Source: an uncultured Coriobacteriaceae bacterium (GTDB taxonomy: Bacteria; Actinomycetota; Coriobacteriia; Coriobacteriales; Atopobiaceae). From it: 64,000 nt of DNA. Where the stretch lies: positions 1 to 64,000 of the forward strand of contig CADBYM010000013.1 of the NCBI GenBank assembly GCA_902798915.1, written 5' to 3'. A program made the position numbers and the translations under genes. The notes under the pieces are model-generated. The model saw only the letters and a program-made list of their open reading frames with translations. It was not told where the DNA came from and did no database searches. This document shows, piece after piece, positions 32,159 to 41,142 of the stretch. Numbering within the stretch: the first letter of the stretch is position 1; the number at the start of each line of letters is the position of its first letter.

Positions 32159-33711
32159 AAGTTGCCATAGACGGGCCTGCAGGCTCGGGAAAGTCGACGC
32201 TGGCCCACGCGCTGGCCGAGCGCCTCGACCTGACGATGCTCGACACTGGGGCGATGTATCGCTCGGTGACGCTCGCCTGCCTCGAGGGGTCGGTCGACCT
32301 GCAGGACGATGAGGCGGTGACGGAGGTCGCGAGGCGGGTGCGCATCGAGTTCCAGACTGCCGAGGACGGCTCGCAGCGCGTGATTCTCGATGGGCGTGAC
32401 GTCTCTGAGGCGATTCGCACGGCTGAGGTGGATGCGGATGTCTCTCGCGTCTCCGCCATACCTGCGGTGCGCGAGGCGATGGTCGAGGAGCAGCGCAGGC
32501 TTGCCGCAACGGGCGACGTGGTTGCCGAGGGGCGCGACATCGGGACCGTGGTGTTTCCGGATGCGGAGGTCAAGGTGTTTCTCACCGCTGACCCTGAGGC
32601 CCGCGCGCATCGTCGCGCGTTGCAGCGCAACGTGGAGGACCCTGAAGAGGAACAGGTGATTCTGGCGGACCTCAAGCGGCGCGACGAGGCGGACTCCACG
32701 AGGGAGACGGCACCGTTGGTGGCGGCAGAGGATGCCTACCGCATGGACACCTCCGGAATGACCATCGAGGAAGAGGTCCAAAAGATCGCGGCGCTCGTCG
32801 AGGATGCGAAGGCGCCAGTGCCAAGCGTGGCCAACGATCACGACGAGCGGGAGGGCGAGCGCGAGTCGGCGCCCGCGGAGGTGGCGAAGGCCACGGTCCA
32901 TGATTCCTCGGCCGAGAAGCCCAAGCCTGCGGCCAAGAAGGCGACGGCAGGCAAGGATGCATCGAACGAGGACAAGCCTACGGGACGCATGCGCGTGTTC
33001 GCCCATCACGAGCCCGACGAATTCTACGATACGGCCGAGCGCGACTTCCCCATAACGTCGCGTGCGCTGCTGGGCGCGACCATCGGGGTCTGCGGCATCC
33101 TGAGCAAGGTCCTATGGCATTGGACGCTTGAGGGTGGCGAGAAGCTCTGGAAGGCAAAGGGCGGACAGGTCGTGGTGATGAACCACGAGTCGATGCTCGA
33201 CCCCGTGATCATCGTGGTGTCCGGCTGGATGCACGGCAGGCGCATGCGCCCCATCTCCAAGAGCGAGCTGAGCGACAACAAGATAGCCCGTTGGTTCTTT
33301 GCGCGCGTGGGCGCCATTCCCGTTGAGCGTGGGACGGCCGACATCAAGGCGGTCCGTCGTGCGCAGCGTGCGCTTCAGCGAGGCGAGGACATAGTGATAT
33401 TCCCTGAGGGAACGAGAATTCACTCGGATGACCAAGAGGTCACCATCCATGGTGGGTTTGCCCTCATGGCGCAGCTCGCCAAGGCGCCCGTGCTGCCGAT
33501 TGCCATCGTGGGCGCACGCGATGGTGCGCCTGGCGGCAACAAGCCGCTTTGTCCCGGTCGCGTCTATATGAAGGTGGGTGACCCGCTGACCTTCGATCAG
33601 ATTCACGAGAAGAGCCGAAAGAAGCGCGCGAAGGAGATGGAGCGCCTCGCGATGGAACGTGTCTACGAGCTCCGTGACGAGCTGCGTGCCGAGCATCCGG
33701 GGAAGATGTAG
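32155..33711 (+). CDS. cmk: Fused cytidylate kinase/1-acylglycerol-3-phosphate acyltransferase
   Basis: This 518-aa two-enzyme fusion has (d)CMP kinase at residues 1 to about 218, with P-loop GPAGSGKST, DTGAMYRSV, EGRDIGTVVFP and RDEADSTRE. A charged, Lys/Ala/Pro-rich linker spans about 219-285. A PlsC acyltransferase follows, with MNHESMLDP (the HxxxxD motif near 343-348), RVGAIPVERG and FPEGTR near 416. It thus joins CTP-pool upkeep to phospholipid synthesis, whose CDP-diacylglycerol step uses CTP. It overlaps rluB by 4 bp. No frame error is needed to explain the fusion. Confidence 0.92.
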   Translation: MKVAIDGPAGSGKSTLAHALAERLDLTMLDTGAMYRSVTLACLEGSVDLQDDEAVTEVARRVRIEFQTAEDGSQRVILDGRDVSEAIRTAEVDADVSRVSAIPAVREAMVEEQRRLAATGDVVAEGRDIGTVVFPDAEVKVFLTADPEARAHRRALQRNVEDPEEEQVILADLKRRDEADSTRETAPLVAAEDAYRMDTSGMTIEEEVQKIAALVEDAKAPVPSVANDHDEREGERESAPAEVAKATVHDSSAEKPKPAAKKATAGKDASNEDKPTGRMRVFAHHEPDEFYDTAERDFPITSRALLGATIGVCGILSKVLWHWTLEGGEKLWKAKGGQVVVMNHESMLDPVIIVVSGWMHGRRMRPISKSELSDNKIARWFFARVGAIPVERGTADIKAVRRAQRALQRGEDIVIFPEGTRIHSDDQEVTIHGGFALMAQLAKAPVLPIAIVGARDGAPGGNKPLCPGRVYMKVGDPLTFDQIHEKSRKKRAKEMERLAMERVYELRDELRAEHPGKM

Positions 33712-33755
33712 GCGGTGCCTCGAGCGCCATGGAATCGGATGAGGGGAGACCAGCC

Positions 33756-34619
33756 ATGACGAGAATCGTCGTCGCGCAGCATGCGGGAGCCTGCTTCGGC
33801 GTGGAGCGGGCGCTTGACCTCGCGAACCGCGCGGCCGAGGGCGCAACGACCGACGTGCACACACTCGGCCCCCTCATCCACAACCCCCAGGTCGTGGCGT
33901 CGCTTGCGCAGAGGGGCGTGACGCCGATCGAGCGGCCGGAGGATGCCGGGGAGGGGTCCGTGCTCATCATGCGGGCGCATGGCGTCACGCCGGAGATGGA
34001 GCGTCGCGCGCAGGCGGCGGGCCTTGAGGCGGTCGACGCGACATGCCCGTTCGTGAAGAAGGTTCATCGCTTTGCCGAGCGGCTGGAAGTCGAGGGATAC
34101 CAGGTCGTTATCGTGGGCGAGGCGGGCCATCCCGAGACGGAGGGCACGCGTGGGCACGCCCCTGGCGCTCTGGTCGTGGGCACGGTTGAGGAGGCGCGCT
34201 CCGTAGAGGTCGGGCGACGTGTCGGCGTCGTCGTACAGACCACCCTCGAGCGTCCGTTGTTACGTGAGGTCGTCAGCGCCCTCATTGGGCGATGCGAGGA
34301 GCTGCGTCTCTACGACACGATTTGCGAGGCGACGACCGAGCGACAAGGGGCAGCCGCCGAGCTGGCAGCGGAGGCGGACGTGATGGTGGTCATCGGTGGG
34401 CGCTCCTCGGCAAACACGCGCCATCTTGTGGACGTCTGTGCTACGCGCTGCGGGGCCACATTCCACGTCGAGACCCCCGAGGAGCTGCATGGCGCCTGGT
34501 TTGCCGAGGCCGAGACGGTCGGCGTCACTGCCGGCGCGTCGACTCCCTCGGCCCAGATCGACGTGGTGACGAAGCGGATTCGGGAGTTGTGTGACGCGCG
34601 GGCTGCTGGCACCTCCTGA
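33756..34619 (+). CDS. ispH: 4-hydroxy-3-methylbut-2-enyl diphosphate reductase
   Basis: This 287-aa iron-sulfur enzyme makes IPP and DMAPP in the MEP pathway. The three cluster cysteines are in HAGACFGV, DATCPF and TICEATTERQ. MRAHGV, GHPETEG with the catalytic His/Glu region, and SSANTRHLVD with the substrate-binding Ser-x-Asn are all present. ATG 33756 follows GGGGAG. Confidence 0.95.
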   Translation: MTRIVVAQHAGACFGVERALDLANRAAEGATTDVHTLGPLIHNPQVVASLAQRGVTPIERPEDAGEGSVLIMRAHGVTPEMERRAQAAGLEAVDATCPFVKKVHRFAERLEVEGYQVVIVGEAGHPETEGTRGHAPGALVVGTVEEARSVEVGRRVGVVVQTTLERPLLREVVSALIGRCEELRLYDTICEATTERQGAAAELAAEADVMVVIGGRSSANTRHLVDVCATRCGATFHVETPEELHGAWFAEAETVGVTAGASTPSAQIDVVTKRIRELCDARAAGTS

Positions 34620-34658
34620 GGGCCATACGAGGTTTAGGGTAATAGCGAGAGGGGCGGC

Positions 34659-36080
34659 ATGGCTGCAGGTTCGCGCAACGAGCATCGTGCCGACTACGCG
34701 AGCACGCGCGAGCGCGCACAGGGCGCATGGATAGCCCGGGTCGAGGACGGCAGTCCCGCGTGGGAGGCCGGCCTCGAGCCGGGAATGCGTATCGACGCAG
34801 TAAACGGACAGGTGCTCACCGACATCATCGCCTGGCGGTGGGAGGCGGACGGAGAGGTCGCGGAGCTCTCGGTGTACGTGCCCGAGGACGAGCAGGAGTA
34901 TGCCTGCACGCTCGAGCGGGAGCCGGGGCAGGACTGGGGTGTCGAGTTCACCGACGTGCTCTTCGATGGCATCCGCACCTGCGTGAATGCCTGCCAGTTC
35001 TGCTTCATGGCCATGCTGCCCCCGGGAGTGCGCCAATCTCTCCTGTTGCGCGATGACGACTATCGGCTCTCGTTCCTGCAGGGCAACTTCGTGACGCTCA
35101 CCAATGTTTCCGACGAGGACGTCGAGCGCGTCATCCGCTGTCGCATGGAGCCCATGAACGTCTCCATACATGCGGTGAGTCCCGAGGTGAGGGTGCCGCT
35201 CATCGGAAGGCATGCGATGCGCGGAATCGAGGTCCTCGAGCGCCTGTGCGCCGCCGACATCGAGGTTCACGGACAGATCGTGCTCTGCGCCGGCATCAAT
35301 GACGGGGCCGAGCTTGAGCGGACGCTCGCATGGGTCGAGGCCCGCCCGCAGATCACCTCGCTCGCAATCGTGCCCTTGGGCTACACGAAGTACTCGAGGC
35401 GGTTCTCGTCCTCGTTCTCGGACGACAAGGACGCGAGTCGCGCGGTGGTGCGCCTGCTCGAGCCCTACCAGGAACGCGCGCGACGCACGCTGGGCGTCAC
35501 GCGGTTCCAGCTTTCGGACGAGTTCTACCTGGACGCGGAGCTTCCCGTTCCCGCAGCTGAGACCTACGATGGGTACCCGCAGTTCCACGATGGCATCGGA
35601 ATGCTACGCAGCTTCATGGACGAGACTGACGAGCTCGCCCGTGATCGCGCGGACGAGATGGCGCGTGTGTCAGAGGCGCTGGCAACAGCAGACAGGCATA
35701 CGCTCTTCGTGTGCGGCGAGGCTGCGCAAGGCGTCTTCGAGAGACTATGCACCGCATGGAACCCTCCGTTGGGGGACGGTCCCCAGGAAGGTTCGTCCCG
35801 GTTCGGTGTGTTTACGATTCGAAACGACTACTATGGCGGTGACGTCAACGTGACGGGGCTCATCGTGGCAGAGGACCTGCTTGCGCAGCTACCGCAGAAC
35901 CTCTCCCACGTGATTGTGGTGCTGCCCGAGGTGATGTTCAACTTTGATGCGGTGACGCTCGATGGCATCTCCTCCGAGGAGATAGAGAGCGAGCTCGCGC
36001 GGCGTGGCGCGCAGGTCATCGTGGCGGTTCCGAGCCCGCATTCCCTGCTCGACGCCCTCGCCTCCAGGACGTGCCCGTGA
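34659..36080 (+). CDS. DUF512 family protein with PDZ and radical SAM-like domains
   Basis: This 473-aa protein has an N-terminal PDZ-like segment (WIARVEDGSPAWEAGLEPG, then RIDAVNGQ) and a radical SAM-like core with CVNACQFCF (CxxxCxxC, near residues 108-115), MNVSIHAVSPEVR and GQIVLCAGIND. The DUF512 region follows, ending in EVMFNFDAVTLDG and VAVPSPHSLL. The family is widespread in Gram-positives and often sits next to der, as here. The reaction is unknown. Confidence 0.88.
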   Translation: MAAGSRNEHRADYASTRERAQGAWIARVEDGSPAWEAGLEPGMRIDAVNGQVLTDIIAWRWEADGEVAELSVYVPEDEQEYACTLEREPGQDWGVEFTDVLFDGIRTCVNACQFCFMAMLPPGVRQSLLLRDDDYRLSFLQGNFVTLTNVSDEDVERVIRCRMEPMNVSIHAVSPEVRVPLIGRHAMRGIEVLERLCAADIEVHGQIVLCAGINDGAELERTLAWVEARPQITSLAIVPLGYTKYSRRFSSSFSDDKDASRAVVRLLEPYQERARRTLGVTRFQLSDEFYLDAELPVPAAETYDGYPQFHDGIGMLRSFMDETDELARDRADEMARVSEALATADRHTLFVCGEAAQGVFERLCTAWNPPLGDGPQEGSSRFGVFTIRNDYYGGDVNVTGLIVAEDLLAQLPQNLSHVIVVLPEVMFNFDAVTLDGISSEEIESELARRGAQVIVAVPSPHSLLDALASRTCP

Positions 36081-36160
36081 TGTGTGGGTCTGCGCTTCTG
36101 GGCGGGACCGGTGATGGCGGACGTGCTACCATCTGATACGAGACAGAGGAGGTCCATATC

Positions 36161-37480
36161 ATGAGCAAACCAATCGTTGCCGTGGTCGGGCGCCCTAACG
36201 TGGGTAAGTCCACGTTGGTCAACCGACTGGCAGAGCGACGCGAGGCCATCGTGCATGAGTCCCGTGGCGTCACGCGCGACCGCTCGTATCACGAGACGGA
36301 TTGGAACGGTCGCGCGTTCGTGCTGGTGGATACGGGCGGCATAGAGTCCATTCACTCCAAGGACACGTTCGCCCCACGCATTCGAGAGCAGGCACTGATG
36401 GCCTGTGCGGAGGCAGACGTCATCGTCTTTGTGGTGGACGGCAAAGTGGGGGTGACCGACGAGGACGAGGAGGTCGCCCGCGTGGTGCGGCGCTCAAAGA
36501 AGCCTGCGTTCTTGGTGGTGAACAAGGTGGACGACCCGACGAACGAACTCGCCACATGGGACTTCTACCAGTTGGGCGTCGGCGAGCCCATGCCCATCTC
36601 TGCCGGGCATGGCCACGGCACGGGCGACCTGCTCGATGAGGTGGTGGCTGCGCTGCCGCCCGAGTCGGAAGAGGAGGAGACGGGCGATGAGGATACCTTG
36701 GCAGTCGCGATCATCGGGCGTCCCAACGTGGGGAAGTCCTCCCTCACCAATCGTCTGGTGGGGCACAACCGCTCGATCGTGAGTGACGTGGCGGGGACGA
36801 CGCGCGATGCCGTGGACGTCGTGGTGGAGCATGATGGTGCGCGCTTCAGGCTCGTGGACACTGCGGGCATGCGGAAGCGCTCCCAGGTGCACGAGGATGT
36901 GGAGTACTACAGCATGGTGCGCGGGCTCATGGCCATGGACGAGGCGGACGTGTGCCTGCTCGTCGTGGATGCATCGGTGGGTGTCACTGAGCAGGACCAG
37001 AAGCTTGCGACGATGGCGATCGAGCGGGGATGCGGCTTGGTACTGTGTCTGAACAAGTGGGACCTCGTGGATACCGAGCAGCGTCGCGAGGAGGTGCAGA
37101 TGTCGGTGGACCGCCGTCTGGCCCATGCGAGCTGGGTCCCGGTGGTGCGTATCTCCGCCTTGACGGGTCGCGCGTGTCTGCGCGTGCTCGACGCTGCGAA
37201 GCGCGCGGGAGAGGCCCGTGCCAGTCGCGTGCAGACGTCGAAGCTCAATGCCCTTCTTGACGAGATTCGCTCCAGCGGTCACACCATTACGAAGGGCAAC
37301 CGAAGACTCAAGCTCAACTATGCGACGCAACCCGCGACGTGTCCGCCTGTGTTCGCGTTCTTCTGCAACGCACCGGACCTCGTCGACGACAACTTCGAGC
37401 GCTTCATAGAGAACCGCTTGCGTGAGCGCATCGACTTGGTGGGAACTCCCATTCGCTTGAAGTTCCGGAGGAAGGAGTAG
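36161..37480 (+). CDS. der: Ribosome biogenesis GTPase Der
   Basis: This 439-aa protein has two tandem GTPase domains, each with GRPNVGKS, then DTGGI and DTAGM, and NKVD and NKWD specificity motifs. A C-terminal KH-like domain (RRLKLNYATQPATCPPVFAFF) follows. It is needed for 50S subunit assembly. AGGAGG lies 8 bp before the start. It is 3 bp from plsY. Confidence 0.97.
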   Translation: MSKPIVAVVGRPNVGKSTLVNRLAERREAIVHESRGVTRDRSYHETDWNGRAFVLVDTGGIESIHSKDTFAPRIREQALMACAEADVIVFVVDGKVGVTDEDEEVARVVRRSKKPAFLVVNKVDDPTNELATWDFYQLGVGEPMPISAGHGHGTGDLLDEVVAALPPESEEEETGDEDTLAVAIIGRPNVGKSSLTNRLVGHNRSIVSDVAGTTRDAVDVVVEHDGARFRLVDTAGMRKRSQVHEDVEYYSMVRGLMAMDEADVCLLVVDASVGVTEQDQKLATMAIERGCGLVLCLNKWDLVDTEQRREEVQMSVDRRLAHASWVPVVRISALTGRACLRVLDAAKRAGEARASRVQTSKLNALLDEIRSSGHTITKGNRRLKLNYATQPATCPPVFAFFCNAPDLVDDNFERFIENRLRERIDLVGTPIRLKFRRKE

Positions 37481-37482
37481 TT

Positions 37483-38157
37483 ATGGGTGGCCTCATCGTT
37501 GCAACCTGCGTTGCGGCGGTCGCGTCGTACTTCATCTGTGGCATACCGTTCGGCATGCTCTTTGCGGCAAAGCTCAGCGGCATCGACGTGCGCAAGGTGG
37601 GCTCCGGCAACATCGGCATGACGAATGTCGCACGCTCGGCGGGCGGCAAGGCGGCTGCGCTCACCTTTGCCTGCGACGTGGGGAAGGGCGCGCTGTGCGT
37701 GCCGCTCTTCCGGTTCATCATCGCGACCACGTGCCTGGGGGGTGACGTCTCTGCCCTGGCGCTCAGCGGGCCCTTCGCATGGGTGGGCACGACGCTCTTC
37801 ATGTCGTGCGTCTTTGGGCATGTCTTCAGCCCGTATTTGCACTTCCATGGCGGCAAGGGCATATCGGTGGGTCTGGGCGCCTCGCTTGGACTGTATTGGC
37901 CGATGGGCCTCAGCATGCTTGCGGTCTTTCTTGTGCTTACGATTCCCACGCGCTACGTGTCGTTGGGGTCGGTCGCGGCTGCGGCATCAGTGCCGATATT
38001 CGGCCTCATCTACGGCGTCCGGGGCGTCGCCATCATTCCTCTCGTACTGGTGAGTGTCGTGGTCATACTCGCACATCACGAGAACATCGGGCGACTCGTG
38101 CGCGGCGAGGAGCGACGCTTCTCGGTGGGGAAGGAGAAGAAGGGAGGCGGCAAGTGA
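37483..38157 (+). CDS. plsY: Glycerol-3-phosphate acyltransferase PlsY
   Basis: This 224-aa membrane enzyme uses acyl phosphate to make lysophosphatidate. The three active-site loops are visible: GSGNIGMTNVAR, HFHGGKGISVGLGA and HHENIGRLVRGEERR at the C-terminus. Five or so transmembrane helices fit the family. It overlaps gpsA by 4 bp, joining precursor supply and use. Confidence 0.95.
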   Translation: MGGLIVATCVAAVASYFICGIPFGMLFAAKLSGIDVRKVGSGNIGMTNVARSAGGKAAALTFACDVGKGALCVPLFRFIIATTCLGGDVSALALSGPFAWVGTTLFMSCVFGHVFSPYLHFHGGKGISVGLGASLGLYWPMGLSMLAVFLVLTIPTRYVSLGSVAAAASVPIFGLIYGVRGVAIIPLVLVSVVVILAHHENIGRLVRGEERRFSVGKEKKGGGK

Positions 38158-39167
38158 CGCGCAAGGTTGCGGTAATCGGGTCTGGCTCGTGGGGCACGGG
38201 TGTGACGCGCCTGCTCTCGCCGCATGCGGACGAGGTGATGATTTGGTCGCACGAACCCGAGGTGGCGCGTGGCATCAATGTGGGCCGCAGGAACCCACGG
38301 CAGCTCACGGACTTCGAAGTCGGCCCCAACGTGCGCGCGACCTGCGACATGGAGAAGGCAACGGCCGGGGCAGAGGCGCTCCTGTTGGCCGTTCCCTCGC
38401 CCTTCCTTCGCGCGACCTGCGTGGAGCTTGCGCCGCACGTGCGCCCGGAGGTGCCGATTCTCATACTCACGAAGGGCGTCGAGCATGGGACGGGTTCTCT
38501 CATGGCAGACGTGGTGGCAGACGAGCTGGGCGGACCGGAGCGCATTGCCGTCCTCAGCGGTCCGAACCACGCCGAGGAGGTGAGCAAGGGCACCATATCG
38601 GCGGCGGTGATCGCCTCGTCCAATCGTGGGGTTGCGGAGTGCTTCCGCGATTTGCTGGTGTGTCCCGCCTTCCGGGTCTATGTGAGCGAGGACGTGCGGG
38701 GGATAGAGGTATGCGGCGCAGAGAAGAACGTGATTGCCATTGCCTGCGGCATCGCGGCCGCGTTGGGTGCGGGTGACAACACGCTTGCCGTGCTCATGAC
38801 GCGAGGTCTTGCCGAGGTGACGCGCGTTGCGGTCTCGATGGGCGCCGACCCGCTTACATGCATGGGTCTGGCGGGCATGGGGGACCTCATCGCCACCTGC
38901 ACATCCCGTCACTCGCGCAACCGCACCTTTGGGGAGGAGCTCGCGCGTGGCACATCGCTCGAGGAGTATGAGGCGAGGACGGGCATGGTGGTCGAGGGTG
39001 CACAGGCCACAAGGTCCATCATCGAGGTTGCCGACGAGAATGGCGTGGAGATACCCATCACGCGTGCGGTCAACGCCATCCTCTTTGAGGACGTTCCCGT
39101 GGCGGAGGCCATCGACGGGCTCCTGCTCAGGCGTCCCAAGGAAGAGTTCTATGGTTTTGCATCCTGA
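38154..39167 (+). CDS. gpsA: Glycerol-3-phosphate dehydrogenase [NAD(P)+]
   Basis: This protein has 337 aa from the GTG at 38154, overlapping plsY. The nucleotide-binding motif GSGSWGT, LSGPNHAEEV, GAEKNVIAIACG with the catalytic Lys, and GLAGMGDLIATCTS are classic. It makes sn-glycerol 3-phosphate, the substrate for PlsY. Confidence 0.95.
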   Translation: MTRKVAVIGSGSWGTGVTRLLSPHADEVMIWSHEPEVARGINVGRRNPRQLTDFEVGPNVRATCDMEKATAGAEALLLAVPSPFLRATCVELAPHVRPEVPILILTKGVEHGTGSLMADVVADELGGPERIAVLSGPNHAEEVSKGTISAAVIASSNRGVAECFRDLLVCPAFRVYVSEDVRGIEVCGAEKNVIAIACGIAAALGAGDNTLAVLMTRGLAEVTRVAVSMGADPLTCMGLAGMGDLIATCTSRHSRNRTFGEELARGTSLEEYEARTGMVVEGAQATRSIIEVADENGVEIPITRAVNAILFEDVPVAEAIDGLLLRRPKEEFYGFAS

Positions 39168-39209
39168 CCGTTGCCAGGAAGTGTCTGTCGAATCGCAGAG
39201 GAGAAGCGC

Positions 39210-39884
39210 ATGGCGCACCAAGTCAGAATATCACCGTCCATACTCGCCGCCGACATGCTCAACCTAGGTGCTGAGCTCAAGAGTGTGGCGAATGCCGACT
39301 TCATACACTATGACGTGATGGATGGTGACTTCGTGCCCAACATCTCGTTTGGACCCGGCCTGCTCTCGGCCGTGAAGCGCGGCACTGACCTCTTGGTGGA
39401 CGTGCACATGATGGTGAGCAATCCGGACGAGGTGTTCCGCGACTATCTCGAGGCGGGTGCCGACATCCTCACCTTCCATCTAGAGACGGCCAAGCATGCA
39501 CATCGCATCGTGGACGAGATTCATCGGTACGGGCGGCGCGCTGCCGTGGCCATCAACCCGGGAACGGCTGTCTCGTCGCTCGACGCGATCATCGACTACT
39601 TGGACATGGTGCTCGTCATGTCCGTCAATCCTGGCTTCTCTGGCCAACAGTTCATCGAGCACACCTTCACCCAGCTGTACAAGCTCACGGCCCTGTGTCG
39701 TAGCCATGCCGTGCGTCCCCTCATAGAGATTGACGGTGGCGTGTCTGCGAGGAACGCCGAACAGGTCGTTGCGGCTGGTGCTGACGTGCTGGTGGGCGGC
39801 AGCGCTGTCTTCAGTGCACCCGACCACGCACGGGCCGTGGAAGAGATGCGCGAGGCGGGCATGCGCGGCCTCGCGATGAGGTAG
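39210..39884 (+). CDS. rpe: Ribulose-phosphate 3-epimerase
   Basis: This 224-aa TIM-barrel enzyme of the pentose phosphate pathway has SPSILAADMLNLG, HYDVMDGDFVPN, DVHMMVSNP, MSVNPGFSGQQF and EIDGGV with the metal and acid/base residues. ATG 39210 follows GAGGAGAAG. It is 42 bp after gpsA. Confidence 0.95.
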   Translation: MAHQVRISPSILAADMLNLGAELKSVANADFIHYDVMDGDFVPNISFGPGLLSAVKRGTDLLVDVHMMVSNPDEVFRDYLEAGADILTFHLETAKHAHRIVDEIHRYGRRAAVAINPGTAVSSLDAIIDYLDMVLVMSVNPGFSGQQFIEHTFTQLYKLTALCRSHAVRPLIEIDGGVSARNAEQVVAAGADVLVGGSAVFSAPDHARAVEEMREAGMRGLAMR

Positions 39885-39891
39885 CGTCCCC

Positions 39892-41064
39892 ATGCGCGCA
39901 TCGACTGCCCGTCGCGTCTACCTCGACTATGCCGCCTCCGCGCCCATGCGCGCGGAGGCGCTTGCCGCGGAGCGGGCGTACGAGGAGAGCCCGTTCGCGG
40001 GTGCGAACCCCAACTCCCTCCACACGGCCGGGCGCGAGGCGGCGCGGGCGCTTGACGGCGCACGGCGCGGCCTCGCACGCTGTCTGGGCGGGGGTTTCAG
40101 GCCCATGGAGGTGGTCTTCACCTCGGGCGGGACGGAGAACAACAACCTCGCCATCGTCGGTATGGCGCACGGTGCGCGCGGGAAGGACCGTCGTCGTACC
40201 CGCGTGCTTCTCTCTGCCGTCGAGCACGACTCCGGCCTGGATGTCGCGCCAACGCTGCGCGACCGGGGCTTCGATGTGGTGACGATCGCGCCCGACCATG
40301 CGGGTCGCATCGGAGTCGAGGCCCTGCGCCCGCTGCTGGGCCCCGACGTGGCGCTCGTCTCGGTGATGGCGGCCAACAACGAGACGGGCGTGCTGCAACC
40401 CATCGCGGAGCTCGCGCGCGCTGCGCACGACGCTGGGGCGCTCTTCTACACCGACGCCGCGCAAGGGTTTGGCAAGGTGCCCCTTGACGTGCGCGGATGC
40501 GACGCGGTCGGCGTGGTGGGGCACAAGATTGGTGCCTCGGTGGGAACGGGAGCGCTCTTCGTGCGCATGCGCGTGCCCGTGCGCCCGCTCATGCACGGTG
40601 GGGGCCAGGAGCGCGAGATTCGCCCTGGCACGCAGGATGTGCGTGGGGCGCTGGGGCTTGCCGCGGCGGCACGCGCATGCTGCGAGGGGATGGAGTCGAA
40701 GCGTCAGGCAGTCGCCGAGCGGGCGGCGCGTCTCTATGAGGTGGTGTGCGCGTCGCCGAGGATTGCGCCCACGGTCGCGCGCGATGCGGGCGTCGCGTGT
40801 CTGCCTGGCATCGTGAGCCTTATGGTCGAGGGCATGGACTCCGAGTCGCTCGTGCTCCAGCTCGACGCAAGGGGCTTCGAGGTCTCTGCGGCGTCCGCGT
40901 GCGCGAGCGGGCAGGCGGCACCGAGCCACGTCCTCTCGGCCATGGGCGTCTCGGGGCTCCTCTCCTCGGGCTCGCTGCGCGTCTCCTTCGACGAGCGCGT
41001 CTCGCAGGAGGACCTCGACCGCTTCGCCGAGGCGCTCCTGCAGGTCGTGTCCGCGTCCGCGTAG
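39892..41064 (+). CDS. Cysteine desulfurase (NifS/IscS type)
   Basis: This 390-aa PLP enzyme supplies sulfur for Fe-S clusters or tRNA thiolation. YLDYAASAPMR begins the protein. GGTENNNLAI, VSVMAANNETGVLQP, YTDAAQGFGK and VVGHKIGASVGTGALF with the PLP-Lys are present. SAASACASGQAAPSHVL holds the active Cys on its loop. No IscU-like partner is adjacent. It is the last gene of the plus-strand run and converges with carB. Confidence 0.93.
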   Translation: MRASTARRVYLDYAASAPMRAEALAAERAYEESPFAGANPNSLHTAGREAARALDGARRGLARCLGGGFRPMEVVFTSGGTENNNLAIVGMAHGARGKDRRRTRVLLSAVEHDSGLDVAPTLRDRGFDVVTIAPDHAGRIGVEALRPLLGPDVALVSVMAANNETGVLQPIAELARAAHDAGALFYTDAAQGFGKVPLDVRGCDAVGVVGHKIGASVGTGALFVRMRVPVRPLMHGGGQEREIRPGTQDVRGALGLAAAARACCEGMESKRQAVAERAARLYEVVCASPRIAPTVARDAGVACLPGIVSLMVEGMDSESLVLQLDARGFEVSAASACASGQAAPSHVLSAMGVSGLLSSGSLRVSFDERVSQEDLDRFAEALLQVVSASA

Positions 41065-41142
41065 GAAGCGTGCTCGTGGCGAGGCGGCCCTCTCTGGAAG
41101 ACATGGGCCTGGACGTGATCAGCGTCGGGACGGCGTCTGTGG

